NCBI RefSeq assembly: GCF_030372765.1
Contig: NZ_JAUCMW010000011.1
Coordinates: 1 to 64,000, forward strand
DNA: 64,000 nucleotides
Direction of reading: 5' to 3'
Origin: Labilibaculum sp. K2S
Lineage (GTDB): Bacteria > Bacteroidota > Bacteroidia > Bacteroidales > Marinifilaceae
Shown: in pieces, positions 1 to 9,229 of the stretch
Position numbering within the stretch: position 1 is the stretch's first letter
How the letters are laid out: the number at the start of each line of letters is the position of its first letter
Translations under genes and position numbers: made by a program
Notes under the pieces: generated by a model
What the model saw: only the letters and a program-made list of their open reading frames with translations
What the model was told of the DNA's origin: nothing
The model's database searches: none

Positions 1-10
1 GCCAACTTTT

Positions 11-49
11 AAAAGAGTCTTGTTCCACAATGGAATGAGACTCTTTTTT
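11..49 (+). terminator. Rho-independent terminator of a gene left of the window
   Basis: A 10-bp stem AAAAGAGTCT/AGACTCTTTT (11-20 and 38-47) encloses a small inner hairpin TTCCA-CAA-TGGAA and runs into a T tract. It probably ends a plus-strand transcript that starts before the window. Confidence 0.75.
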
Positions 50-196
50 GTTATATGTGTAAATTTTTATTGCAATTTTTAAAAGCAGAATTGATCTTAA
101 TTCTATACAGATCCTAAATATTCTCTTATTTAACTCTCTCTAAGGTTTTTTAACCTATATTTTGAATCAATCCATTCAACTTAATAACAGTTTGTT

Positions 197-204
197 TATC
201 TTTG
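197..204 (+). promoter_or_regulatory. Putative Bacteroidota -7 box (TATCTTTG) of the porin gene
   Basis: TATCTTTG matches the Bacteroidota -7 consensus TAnnTTTG and lies only 6 nt before the ATG at 211. If it is used, the transcript would be almost leaderless. No clear -33 TTTG is present at the usual spacing, so the call is tentative. Confidence 0.4.
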
Positions 205-210
205 TTGGCT

Positions 211-2193
211 ATGAAACAATTCTTCCTACTTGTAACAATTTTGATTTGTCATTGTCTGAATTCTTATGCTCAGGTTTACGATGGTGGTTTTGATGATCCT
301 CAAAGAGATAAACTAGGAAATAGAGGTAAATTGGGAAAGGAAGGTAATGAACTTGATAGTTTAGGCTACAATAGTGTAAAATCTGTTATAAAGAGTTGGA
401 AACTTACTGATTTTTCTTCTAAAAGGGAGTTTGTTGAATTGGATACAATTCTGGGTTCTCAACATAATTACAATCCAATATTTAGAAATAGTATTTCTAA
501 TACTTATTTAGGCAATTTAGGTTCTCCATATCTTTCAAATGTTTATAGAGATCGTAATGTCAATGAACAGTTCTTACCGTTTTCGCCTTATAGAAACTAT
601 ATGCTTAAACCGGAAGATATCGTATTCTTTAATACAACCACACCTTTTACAAGTGTTTATTATGAAACAGGTGGCCCTAAGGGACGAGCGGAGAATTTAT
701 TGAGAGTGTTGCAAACACAGAATATTAATCCTAACTTGAATGTTGGAGTTAGTTATAATTTAATTTCGAGTGATGGGCAGTATCAAAATCAGAAAACAAA
801 GTTGTATGATTTTAGCTTTTTCTCTTCTTATAAAAAAGAAAGGTACGGTTTGGATTTTGTTTTGAATCAAAATAGTATGAATAACGAGGAGAACGGTGGA
901 TTGTCTAAAGATACAGACTTAACTGAGAAGAGTGAGGATCCTGAAAATTTGAAAGTTCGGCTTGATGATGCAAGAAGTAAATTGACTAATTTTAACTTTT
1001 TCATGAATCATTCCTATGGTATTGGTGAAGAAAGAGAAGTTATTCAAGAGAAGGATACGTCCTATTCTTATCCTATAAATTTTATTTACAATTTGGCATA
1101 TGAATCAGATAGTTGGAGATACAAGGAAACATTAATTGATAATACTTTTTATTCAAATTATTATTATGATACTAAGGCTACATTTGATAAAGTTGAATAT
1201 TCAAACATTAGAAATATGTTTCAGCTTGTATTTAATGAAAATAAAAACAAATGGATTCGTTTGGGAGCTAGGTTTGGAATAATAAGCGATTTAGGAAAGT
1301 ACAACTCCAGATTAGCAGTAAATGAAATATCCTTTCATCAAAAGGATACGAAAATTCATAACAATCAACTCCTTGCAAGTTTATTTAGTTCAGCAGGTTC
1401 ATCTTTAAATTGGAATGCAACAGGACGGTATGTATTCGAAGGATATAAGCAAAATGATTTTGAACTAAAATATGAATTAACAAAATGGATTGGAAAAAAA
1501 GATTCAATTCATCACGGTGTATCTGTTCTGGCTAAATTAAATTCTAAAACACCTGATTTTTTACTTTCTAAGTACTATGGAAATCATCAGCAGTGGAATT
1601 TAAATTTGGATAAAATTACCGAATTAGAGCTTGGAATTGAATATTTTAATGAGAAAAGGAATTTAAAAATAGGTGGGCAAATTAACCAAATAGATAATTA
1701 CACTTATTTTGGACTGGATACTATTCCAGAGCAAACAGGTAAAGGGATTACGGTATTGACCGGATATTTAGAAAAAAGATTCAAGTTGGGAAACTTTTAT
1801 CTAAGTCAAAAGTTGGTTGGTCAAAAAGGATCTGAGGATAAAATTTTACCATTACCAACTTTTTCAATCTATAGTAATAATTATTATAAAAATACATTTT
1901 TTAAAGGCGCATTAGGGCTTCAAGTAGGATTTACCGTGCATTACAATACAGCTTTTTATGCTCCTGATTATATGCCATCAACAGGACAATTCTTTTTGCA
2001 GGATCAGAAAGAAATTGGTGATTATCCTAAGGTTGATGTATACTTTAACTTTAGAATTAAACGTACTCGTATATTTGTTATGTATGAACATATGAACGCG
2101 TCGATAGGGAGTAAAAGTTATTTTGTTGCTCCACACTACCCTCTCAATCCAGCCATGTTAAAATATGGACTAATCTGGACTTTTTACAATTAA
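211..2193 (+). CDS. Putative outer-membrane porin (Bacteroidota porin family)
   Basis: The 660-aa product begins with a signal peptide (MKQFFLLVTILI... ending near SYAQ). The rest is rich in alternating aromatic and polar residues typical of a beta-barrel and ends with an aromatic-rich strand (LIWTFYN). Length and pattern fit the Bacteroidota 'putative porin' family, whose members are assigned to the outer membrane; the substrate is unknown. A TTG at 202 would extend the frame by three codons, but the ATG at 211 gives the normal signal-peptide start and was chosen. It precedes mltF by 91 bp. Family assignment is from pattern, not from a search. Confidence 0.7.
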   Translation: MKQFFLLVTILICHCLNSYAQVYDGGFDDPQRDKLGNRGKLGKEGNELDSLGYNSVKSVIKSWKLTDFSSKREFVELDTILGSQHNYNPIFRNSISNTYLGNLGSPYLSNVYRDRNVNEQFLPFSPYRNYMLKPEDIVFFNTTTPFTSVYYETGGPKGRAENLLRVLQTQNINPNLNVGVSYNLISSDGQYQNQKTKLYDFSFFSSYKKERYGLDFVLNQNSMNNEENGGLSKDTDLTEKSEDPENLKVRLDDARSKLTNFNFFMNHSYGIGEEREVIQEKDTSYSYPINFIYNLAYESDSWRYKETLIDNTFYSNYYYDTKATFDKVEYSNIRNMFQLVFNENKNKWIRLGARFGIISDLGKYNSRLAVNEISFHQKDTKIHNNQLLASLFSSAGSSLNWNATGRYVFEGYKQNDFELKYELTKWIGKKDSIHHGVSVLAKLNSKTPDFLLSKYYGNHQQWNLNLDKITELELGIEYFNEKRNLKIGGQINQIDNYTYFGLDTIPEQTGKGITVLTGYLEKRFKLGNFYLSQKLVGQKGSEDKILPLPTFSIYSNNYYKNTFFKGALGLQVGFTVHYNTAFYAPDYMPSTGQFFLQDQKEIGDYPKVDVYFNFRIKRTRIFVMYEHMNASIGSKSYFVAPHYPLNPAMLKYGLIWTFYN

Positions 2194-2284
2194 GGATTTA
2201 TTTTAAAAACCAAGAACTGGAATCAAATATTTCTAGGTTGGAAATCTGATTTTTTCTAATTTTTAATTAGGAAAGGAAAAAGTT

Positions 2285-3700
2285 ATGTCTGGAATCAAAT
2301 ATTTAAAATTATTTATCCCTGTGATTTTCATGGTCTTTCTTCAGACTTGTAATCAAAACCGTAAGATGGTTGGATTGCAAATTGAGGAAAAACCAGTTGT
2401 GGAGTTAAAACATGTAAAGCTTCGTGGTAAGTTGCGTGTGGTTACGGATTACAATTCCACTAATTACTTTGTATACAAGGGGCATACAATGGGGTTTCAA
2501 TATGAAATGCTGGAAGCTTTGGCTAAACACTTGGGTGTTAAGTTAGAGTTGACTGTAAACAATAACTTGGTATCTGCTTTTGCCTCTTTGGAACGAGGCG
2601 ATGTGGATTTATTAGGGATGAATTTGGCAGTGACTGCGGATCGCATGGAGAAATTCAATTTTACGATTCCTCATAGTCAGTCGCCACAGGTACTAATTCA
2701 GCGAAGTCCTGTTAGTGATTCTACCGGTTTCGTTAGGAACAAGGCTGATTTAGGAGGTAAACGAATTCATGTACAAGAAGGATCATCATTTCAGGAGCAT
2801 TTGGTACGACTCTCTAATGAAATGGAAATACCTATTGATATAGTAGTTGTTGAAATGGTGGAGGAAGAGGAACTAATATCGATGGTTGCCAGTGGTGAGA
2901 TTAATTATACTGTTGCAGATGAAAATGTAGCGATGGTTAATTCTTCGTATTATCCTGGTATTGAGTTTAAGACAAGTGTTAGTTTGCCACAGAACTTGGC
3001 ATGGGCCTTGCGTAAAGGAGCGAATCATTTAACTCATGATGTTAATATGTGGTTAATGAATTTTCAAAAAACGAAAGAATACAGAAGAATTTATCAACGA
3101 TACTTTAAGAGTAGCCGTATCGGAGAGATGATGCAAAGTGAGTATTTTACTGTGAAAAGTGGTAAGATTTCGGATTTTGATGATCTTCTTAAGGAAAAGG
3201 CGAAACTAATAGATTGGGACTGGAGATTGCTGTCAGCATTGATATCTCAGGAATCTAATTTTGATCCTAAGGCGCAATCATGGGTTGGTGCATTTGGTTT
3301 AATGCAATTAATGCCCGAAACGGCTTATCGATATGATGTTGATTCTTTATCTTCTCCTATTGAGAATGTTGATGCCGGAGTTAGGCATTTGAAATACCTA
3401 AAAGGGAAATTGAATGAGACTTTGTCTGACAAGACTGATGAGTTGAAATTTTTACTTGCATCATATAATGTGGGTTTAGGACATGTGCTGGATGCCAGAC
3501 GTTTGGCTGAAAAGAATGGTAAAAACCCTGATCAATGGAAGGGAAGTGTTGACTATTATTTATTAAATAAATCGAAGCCGGAGTTTTTTAATGATCCTGT
3601 AGTAAAATATGGTTATTGCCGTGGTTCGGAGCCTTATCAGTACGTGAATAAAATTTTGGAACGTTATAGTAATTACCAAAACATTGTATTATTGAATTAG
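2285..3700 (+). CDS. mltF: MltF-like membrane-bound lytic murein transglycosylase
   Basis: This 471-aa lipoprotein has a signal ending in LQTC (lipidated Cys22). A solute-binding-protein-like domain (about residues 45-275) is followed by a lytic transglycosylase SLT domain (about 295-450). The SLT catalytic glutamate is E323 in ALISQESNFDP, followed by GAFGLMQLMPETA; ASYNVGLGHV is the usual downstream motif. This is the MltF domain order. MltF enzymes cleave the MurNAc-GlcNAc bond of peptidoglycan to form 1,6-anhydromuramyl products at the envelope. A purine-rich GGAAAGGAAAAAG precedes the ATG. Its 3' end overlaps the opposite Nudix gene by 12 bp. Confidence 0.88.
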   Translation: MSGIKYLKLFIPVIFMVFLQTCNQNRKMVGLQIEEKPVVELKHVKLRGKLRVVTDYNSTNYFVYKGHTMGFQYEMLEALAKHLGVKLELTVNNNLVSAFASLERGDVDLLGMNLAVTADRMEKFNFTIPHSQSPQVLIQRSPVSDSTGFVRNKADLGGKRIHVQEGSSFQEHLVRLSNEMEIPIDIVVVEMVEEEELISMVASGEINYTVADENVAMVNSSYYPGIEFKTSVSLPQNLAWALRKGANHLTHDVNMWLMNFQKTKEYRRIYQRYFKSSRIGEMMQSEYFTVKSGKISDFDDLLKEKAKLIDWDWRLLSALISQESNFDPKAQSWVGAFGLMQLMPETAYRYDVDSLSSPIENVDAGVRHLKYLKGKLNETLSDKTDELKFLLASYNVGLGHVLDARRLAEKNGKNPDQWKGSVDYYLLNKSKPEFFNDPVVKYGYCRGSEPYQYVNKILERYSNYQNIVLLN

Positions 3701-4348
3701 GCCGGATCGAAGAAACATTACTCTTAATTCGGATAAAATCATTGCAGTAGCTCCCCATATTTTGTGCTCTTTTGCTTGAAAATAAGGAGCGTGGATTTCG
3801 AATCCATTTTTGTTAATAGCGAAATTGCTAATATTCTCTTTTCCTAATAGTTGATATACTGGCATTTCTATTATTTCCTCAACTTCGAATTCGTTCAATT
3901 TAAATTCAGGTCTTTTTTCGCAATATCCTAATACGGGTAAAACCATGAAATTACTGACCGGAATATAAAGTTCTGTTAAGAACCCTAATATTTTAATCTT
4001 TTTGCAGTCGACACCAAGCTCTTCATTTGTTTCGCGAATTGCAGTTATTGTTCTGTTTGCATCATTTTCTTCATATTTTCCTCCTGGCAAACTAACTTGG
4101 CCACTATGGCTGTTGTTTCCTGTTGTTCTTTTCATGAAGGGAATATACAATTGACCATTGTTTGGATAAAAGAGTAGTAAAACACTACTATCCCGGGCAA
4201 TACTGGGATCACTTGTTTTAAGGGCATGATCCCGAATTGATGGGGACATTAGGTTTTGAGCCTCGAAACCAGGCAACCCATTATTTAGTTCATTGTTTAC
4301 TATACTGGTAAATTGTTCGAGGTCAAATATTGTTTCGAAAGTACTCAT
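3689..4348 (-). CDS. Nudix hydrolase, CoA pyrophosphatase-like
   Basis: The 219-aa protein carries a Nudix box, with GGKYEEND followed by RETNEELG. It is preceded by PFMKRTTGNNSHSGQVSLPG, which resembles the extra signature of NudL/YeaB-type CoA pyrophosphatases (HxGQVSFPGG). Such enzymes hydrolyse CoA and acyl-CoA to 3',5'-ADP and phosphopantetheine; the exact substrate here is inferred. The gene converges on mltF and overlaps its last 12 bp. No terminator separates the two, so their transcripts probably overlap at the 3' ends. Confidence 0.82.
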   Translation of the reverse strand: MSTFETIFDLEQFTSIVNNELNNGLPGFEAQNLMSPSIRDHALKTSDPSIARDSSVLLLFYPNNGQLYIPFMKRTTGNNSHSGQVSLPGGKYEENDANRTITAIRETNEELGVDCKKIKILGFLTELYIPVSNFMVLPVLGYCEKRPEFKLNEFEVEEIIEMPVYQLLGKENISNFAINKNGFEIHAPYFQAKEHKIWGATAMILSELRVMFLRSGLIQ

Positions 4349-4432
4349 AAAGGCTTTTTTCTAATAATACTTAAAGATAAGAATAATGTTTCCCTCTAAT
4401 AAGAAAAAATTATTAATCTTTTTTTGAACAGC

Positions 4433-4461
4433 AAAAAGAAACCCCGGAAAAGATCGGGGTT
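4433..4461 (-). terminator. Terminator of the gatE-gatD operon
   Basis: On the minus strand a stem AACCCCG/CGGGGTT (4455-4461 and 4440-4446) is followed by TTCTTTTTGC. It lies 4 bp after the gatD stop codon. Confidence 0.75.
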
Positions 4462-4465
4462 CAAA

Positions 4466-5848
4466 TTATTTTCTAAAATTTTTAACAAATTGTTCTACTT
4501 CCGGAACTCCTCCCTGGTACACGAGATATCCATTATAGGGTTCTCTTTTGGTTGTTTCGTCGTTTATGGGTTTTTGCATAATATCAATTACTTCTTGCCG
4601 GTTGGTTGCTTGGCCTAATGTCCATCCTAATTTAATATAGGCGGCTTCGGGCAGCATATTATCAAGCGGAACAATTCCCATTGCCAGTAAATCTCTTCCT
4701 GTATCGTAAACAAACATGTGAGTGTAGCCCCAAAGAGTTTGCACGGTCATGAATATATGAACTCCTTTTTCAACTGCTCTTTTTAAAGCTGGGTAAACCG
4801 GTTTGTTGACATGACCAAGTCCGGTACCTGCAATAATTATTCCCTTATAGCCACAGTCAACTAATGCATCGATAATATCGGGTTGCATATTTGGGTAGTA
4901 GTATAAAATAGTAACTTTTTCTTCGAAGTAAGGAAGGATTTTTACGTTTCGATCTTTTCGTCGGTGATTGTACTGTTTTTTAATTGGTTTAACCCCCTTT
5001 CTGGTAACAGTAGCTAAAGGTGTATCACCAAGAGTTCGGAAGGTAGATCGATAACTTGAATGCATTTTTCTCACTCTGGTTCCCCGATGTAAAAATCCGT
5101 ATTCATCTGAAGTTGGGCCAAACATACAAACCATTACTTCTGCAATATCACCATGACCGGCAGCCACTGCTGAGTGCATTAAGTTTAAAGCTGCATCTGA
5201 TGACGGACGATCTGATGATCGCTGAGAACCTACTAAAACAATTGGAACGGGTGAATCCTGAACCATATAGGTTAAGGCGGCTGCAGTATGATGCAATGTA
5301 TCTGTTCCATGAGCGATAATAATTCCATCAATTCCGTTTTCAATTTCTTTTCCAATTGCAATGGCTAAGGAAATGTATTGTTTAGGCCCCATATTCTCAC
5401 TGAACACAGCAAAAACTTTCTCGGTAGATAGATTACACATATCGGCCAGTTCAGGAACAGATCCATAAAGTTCTCCAGGAGAAAATGCGGGAATAACGGC
5501 TCCGGTTCTATAATCTAAGCGGGATGCGATTGTTCCTCCGGTGCCAAACAACTTTACAGCTGGTTGTCCATCTGTATAAGGAAATTCTTTTTCGGGAACT
5601 TTATAATTCGCTTTTTTGTAACCGGTTTCCTTCATTTCTTTTATGGTTGTAACATTTATTCCAATGTTGTAACCTGTTATTATTTTAAGCACAATGTGTT
5701 GGTCATCATCGTTTTCTGCTCTGGGTAAGATGGTTCCGTCGAATTCGCCCCGGGTGGTAACAATATGTGTTTTACCCCATACCCGAACACTGTATTTTTT
5801 TAGGGTATCAAGAGCCATTCCTTTGTATCCTTGAAAAATATCTTCCAT
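4466..5848 (-). CDS. gatD: Glu-tRNA(Gln) amidotransferase subunit D (archaeal type)
   Basis: The 460-aa product has the GatD layout: a small SH3/Tudor-like N-terminal domain (about 1-75), a linker, then an L-asparaginase I-like domain (about 95-430). The asparaginase residues are visible: T106 in GTGGTIAS, T182-D183 in AHGTDTLHH and K261 in RGTRVRKMHS. The N-terminal domain separates GatD from plain asparaginases, and the partner gatE sits directly upstream with a TAATG stop-start overlap. GatD releases ammonia from glutamine for GatE, which amidates Glu-tRNAGln. The pair is classically archaeal, so its presence in Bacteroidota chromosomal context is notable. A terminator follows 4 bp downstream. 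Confidence 0.9.
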   Translation of the reverse strand: MEDIFQGYKGMALDTLKKYSVRVWGKTHIVTTRGEFDGTILPRAENDDDQHIVLKIITGYNIGINVTTIKEMKETGYKKANYKVPEKEFPYTDGQPAVKLFGTGGTIASRLDYRTGAVIPAFSPGELYGSVPELADMCNLSTEKVFAVFSENMGPKQYISLAIAIGKEIENGIDGIIIAHGTDTLHHTAAALTYMVQDSPVPIVLVGSQRSSDRPSSDAALNLMHSAVAAGHGDIAEVMVCMFGPTSDEYGFLHRGTRVRKMHSSYRSTFRTLGDTPLATVTRKGVKPIKKQYNHRRKDRNVKILPYFEEKVTILYYYPNMQPDIIDALVDCGYKGIIIAGTGLGHVNKPVYPALKRAVEKGVHIFMTVQTLWGYTHMFVYDTGRDLLAMGIVPLDNMLPEAAYIKLGWTLGQATNRQEVIDIMQKPINDETTKREPYNGYLVYQGGVPEVEQFVKNFRK

Positions 5849-7821
5849 TAGTTAAGTCGTTTGTCGATGTTTATTCTTAATTCTCTTAATTCAATATTCC
5901 CAATTGCCTGACGGTGCAATTGCCCCATGATCCAGTGACTGGCATTTTCACTTTTCTCTGATGGATGTAAGTCTTTAAATTTTTCTTCCAGAAAATCAAT
6001 TGGAGCGATCAACTCGGCCAGACTTCTTTTTTTAAATTTTAAGCTGATTAACATGGAGGCAAAATCCATACTTGGGTTTTGGTAGAGAATAGGTAAAAGG
6101 TATCGTGCAATGTTTGGATGTAATTCTTGATCGTGAATGAACTTGAATAGTCCGACTAATTTTCGGTAATTGAATTCGGGATGGATGCTGTATTTCCCAA
6201 TGATGTTTTTATAAGTGTGGCCAAAAAATATTCCAGTACTTTTAGGATCGAATTGAAATCTGTCAGTTATTTCGTTAATGATTGGATATAGGTCTTTGCT
6301 AAGTATAAAATGGTGAGAATCTTTAGGTACTCCCCATTCATCCATTTGATTAATTCGCTCACAAATATCATTTGGTAAATCTTTACCAAGATCATTGATG
6401 TATTCATCCGATAAGGGGATTGGAGCGGAGTCTGTATCCGGGTACATTCGATCGGCACCTGGAAGAACTCTCTCGAAGATTGTTGTTCCATTGGGCAACG
6501 ATTTGCGTGTTTCGTTTGGGACACCATCAAAAACCATTTTGCAACGTTCCGCTATTGTTTCAATTGCTGTAGGAATATCCTCTTTCGCTCCCCAAATAAT
6601 TAATTGCGCATCATTAGAATTTGATCCTAATTTGATGAGTATTTTACTAAAATCTTCTTTTGACAACAATTCTTCTTCCTGTTCTGAATGAACTAAATTG
6701 GGATGTTCTATACAGGCAATTACTTTTAAGCGCTGAGCAATTTCATCTGCAAAATTTTGGTTTGGCTGCGTGAAGTGTGATAGTAATCCCTTAAATTCCG
6801 GAAGGTTAACAGCAATAATCTGATGTTCTTTTTCCTTGCATTCAATTAAGGGGGCATATGTGAAATTATAGTCGTGATAATCTAATTCTTGTGTGAGAAT
6901 GCTCCAATCTTCTTTTTGAATTCGTTCGACTAATTTTTTTTTGATATTCAGCAAAGCCCATTGTCTGAAAGCCTCATTGTGTGAAAGTTCCGGAATCCAT
7001 TTGTTGTGAGCGACTCCTTTAATTTCTACTCTCGATCCGCCTTTGCAACTAACATTTACGTCTTCGCGACCTGCTCCCATTCCTGTGCGAACCAATCCTG
7101 TGCTTCTATTTAAAAAACGGATGTATTCTGCCGCCTCTTGCAATTCATTGGGAGTGTTTAGTTCGGGGGCGGTAACTGTTTCTATGAGTGGTGTGCCAAG
7201 ACGGTCTGTCTTATAATACCGCTCATGTCCAATGTCTGAAATTTCACGGCAAGAGTCTTCTTCGATGCTTAATTGTATCAGATTTACTTTTTTATTGCTT
7301 AGTTGAATCTGACCGTTCACACCTAAAATTGCGGTTCGCTGAAAGCCTGTTGGTATACTTCCATCCAAATACTGTTTTCGGGTAATATGTACCTCACCTA
7401 CAATATTTAATTTGCACAAAAGTGAGATTCGAAGGGCAATTCCCAGAGCTTCCTGATTAATTCTAAAGGGAGGAGTATCATCAATTTCGTAAGTGCAGGC
7501 TGTTTCGTTGTTGATACGATAAATAATGTTTTTTCGGGTTTTAAACTCCATTAGGGCTGTGCCGTCATATCCGCCAAGTTCGCTCATTGCCGGGCGCATA
7601 TGTCTTATGATCTCTGCATCGTAAGCTCCGTTTTTGTGAAAGACACCACAAGGACAGTGACAAAACAATTTTTCTTTTGTGTCAAGTTGCTGGTGAACTT
7701 CTAGTCCGGACATGAAACCTATTCGACGATAATCGTCTTCGGTGGCTTGCTGGCGGGGGACATAGCCAATTTGCTCTTTGGTTTGAAGATAGTTTTTGTT
7801 GGGTGTGAATATACTAGTCAT
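5848..7821 (-). CDS. gatE: Glu-tRNA(Gln) amidotransferase subunit E (archaeal type)
   Basis: The 657-aa protein is a GatB/GatE-family amidotransferase. It has GLEVHQQLDTKEKLFCHCPC (residues 39-58, with zinc-ligand-type Cys54/56/58) and GAGREDVNVSCKGGSRVEIK in the cradle domain. It is much longer than bacterial GatB (about 480 aa) because it contains the AspRS-like insertion, seen here as LPGADRMYPDTDSAPIPL, and a C-terminal YqeY-like helical tail. That makes it GatE rather than GatB. It activates the gamma-carboxyl of Glu on tRNAGln with ATP and uses ammonia from GatD. Its stop overlaps the gatD start (TAATG), implying translational coupling. Confidence 0.9.
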   Translation of the reverse strand: MTSIFTPNKNYLQTKEQIGYVPRQQATEDDYRRIGFMSGLEVHQQLDTKEKLFCHCPCGVFHKNGAYDAEIIRHMRPAMSELGGYDGTALMEFKTRKNIIYRINNETACTYEIDDTPPFRINQEALGIALRISLLCKLNIVGEVHITRKQYLDGSIPTGFQRTAILGVNGQIQLSNKKVNLIQLSIEEDSCREISDIGHERYYKTDRLGTPLIETVTAPELNTPNELQEAAEYIRFLNRSTGLVRTGMGAGREDVNVSCKGGSRVEIKGVAHNKWIPELSHNEAFRQWALLNIKKKLVERIQKEDWSILTQELDYHDYNFTYAPLIECKEKEHQIIAVNLPEFKGLLSHFTQPNQNFADEIAQRLKVIACIEHPNLVHSEQEEELLSKEDFSKILIKLGSNSNDAQLIIWGAKEDIPTAIETIAERCKMVFDGVPNETRKSLPNGTTIFERVLPGADRMYPDTDSAPIPLSDEYINDLGKDLPNDICERINQMDEWGVPKDSHHFILSKDLYPIINEITDRFQFDPKSTGIFFGHTYKNIIGKYSIHPEFNYRKLVGLFKFIHDQELHPNIARYLLPILYQNPSMDFASMLISLKFKKRSLAELIAPIDFLEEKFKDLHPSEKSENASHWIMGQLHRQAIGNIELRELRINIDKRLN

Positions 7822-7822
7822 T

Positions 7823-7842
7823 GGGTTAGTTTTTAGTAACCC
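7823..7842 (-). promoter_or_regulatory. Inverted repeat directly before the gatE start
   Basis: On the minus strand GGGTTA-CTAAAAAC-TAACCC ends 1 nt before the gatE ATG. No T tract follows, so it is a poor terminator for the upstream operon. It could be an operator or a hairpin affecting gatE translation; nothing more is visible. Confidence 0.4.
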
Positions 7843-7923
7843 TAAAAAATACTAATAATCTGTTGTTTAAGAAATGATTTAATTCAGGTTTGCCCCTTGT
7901 TTTAATGAATTTTGATTTGGAAA

Positions 7924-8397
7924 TTAGGGCGTAAAGGGCAATCTGATTTTGAAGCCTTTGCTTTCAATATCTGCTTTTATTTTTTCTCCGATTGTTTGTC
8001 CCCACGACATTCCGGCCTGCATACTTTCAGTGGTGATTTTTGGTAATTTTTGAGCGATTCTTTTTCCGGCAACCGATTCGTAAAACTCAATCATTGCTAA
8101 TACATCCTCGTGAGAAAGGTTCTGTCGGTAAATTGGCAGAAGCATTTTGATTAAATCATTAACCGAAGTATTCACGAATTCAACTTCTGCCTTGTCCCAA
8201 TATTCAGTAGGAATATTTGATTCCTGATTTCGAAGCTGAATAATCATTGCTTTAATTGATTCCTGATAGCTTGCTTGCGATCCGTTTATCTGGAACAGAT
8301 ATTTCAAATCTTTTTCGTAAGTGTTGGTTTCTTGCCCTGAAGAGGCGAATGTGGATGCCGAAACGGTAAGAAATAAAAACAATACTATATTTTTCAT
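7924..8397 (-). CDS. DUF2059 domain secreted protein
   Basis: The 157-aa product has a signal peptide (MKNIVLFLFLTVSASTFASS) and a helical C-terminal half with the DUF2059 pattern: LLPIYRQNLSHEDVLAMIEF followed by YESVAGKRIAQKLP. The function of DUF2059 is unknown. It starts 13 bp after the class D beta-lactamase gene and is the last gene of the CPBP-bla-DUF2059 operon. Its location should be the periplasm. Confidence 0.8.
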   Translation of the reverse strand: MKNIVLFLFLTVSASTFASSGQETNTYEKDLKYLFQINGSQASYQESIKAMIIQLRNQESNIPTEYWDKAEVEFVNTSVNDLIKMLLPIYRQNLSHEDVLAMIEFYESVAGKRIAQKLPKITTESMQAGMSWGQTIGEKIKADIESKGFKIRLPFTP

Positions 8398-8410
8398 GGT
8401 CTTTAATTTG

Positions 8411-9223
8411 CTAAGATTTCTCTTGTTTAGTTAATTGAAGATGATCAAGTATTTTGGAAACTATGATTTTCCTTTTAGGAGCATCATCAGAATTTTTAAT
8501 ATCGATATTAATAGCGAAAAAATATACATTTTCTCCTTTTTCAAGATAGCCAACATACCATCCAATTTGATTGTTTATTCGTGCAGCCCATCCTGTTTTG
8601 GCTCTGATTGTATAATCAGGTGTCTGTTCAATAATCATTATTTTTTTCACAATTTCTTGATTTTTTTGTGAAAAAGGAAGTTGGTTGAAATATAATTTTT
8701 GTAAAAAATCGATTTGTTGGTTGGGGCTGATTCTAATGTCTCCTTTCAACCAGAAAACATCAATGCCACCATTTATATTTTTGTTGCCGTAATTGGATGC
8801 TTCCACCCAATACTTCATTCTTTTTTCTCCAATTCTTCGTGCTAGTTCCTGATAAGCCCAAACAGTAGAATATTTTAATCCACTTTCCAGATTTTGATCC
8901 TTATTCCATTCGTCGTAGCTGCGGTTGATGCTATCCCACTTAATGATTTCTTTTTCATCCTTAATTACCCCGGTTTCCAAAGCAATCATCGAATTAAGTA
9001 TTTTGAATGTTGATGCCGGTAGAAATGTGGAGTCTAATCGTTCCTCATTAAAACTTAATCTGGCATCATTTTTTAAATCATAAATGGTAAAACAACCATT
9101 GATTTTTTCTGATTCGAAAATACGTTCTAAATCGGAAGAAGAGTAATTGTTTAAAATTGAATTTGAATGTGGTGAACAAGCAAAAAGGATAAATAATAAA
9201 AAAAATGAAAGCAATATTTTCAT
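8411..9223 (-). CDS. Class D (OXA-type) beta-lactamase lipoprotein
   Basis: The 270-aa protein, counted from the ATG at 9223, is a serine beta-lactamase of class D. It shows S71-T-F-K74 (catalytic Ser and carbamylated Lys), S119-T-V, Y145-G-N and K209-T-G211-W. The signal ends in FILFAC, so it is probably a lipoprotein at Cys16. A TTG two codons upstream (9229) is possible, but ATG with the canonical signal was preferred. It begins 6 bp after the CPBP protease gene. Class D enzymes hydrolyse penicillins and often oxacillin; the spectrum cannot be read from sequence. Base composition looks like its neighbours, suggesting a resident gene. Confidence 0.9.
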   Translation of the reverse strand: MKILLSFFLLFILFACSPHSNSILNNYSSSDLERIFESEKINGCFTIYDLKNDARLSFNEERLDSTFLPASTFKILNSMIALETGVIKDEKEIIKWDSINRSYDEWNKDQNLESGLKYSTVWAYQELARRIGEKRMKYWVEASNYGNKNINGGIDVFWLKGDIRISPNQQIDFLQKLYFNQLPFSQKNQEIVKKIMIIEQTPDYTIRAKTGWAARINNQIGWYVGYLEKGENVYFFAINIDIKNSDDAPKRKIIVSKILDHLQLTKQEKS

Positions 9224-9229
9224 GACCAA

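Noticed and set aside
4424..4618. 64-codon reading frame on the plus strand
   Set aside because: It overlaps the gatD terminator and the end of gatD on the other strand and has no supporting features.
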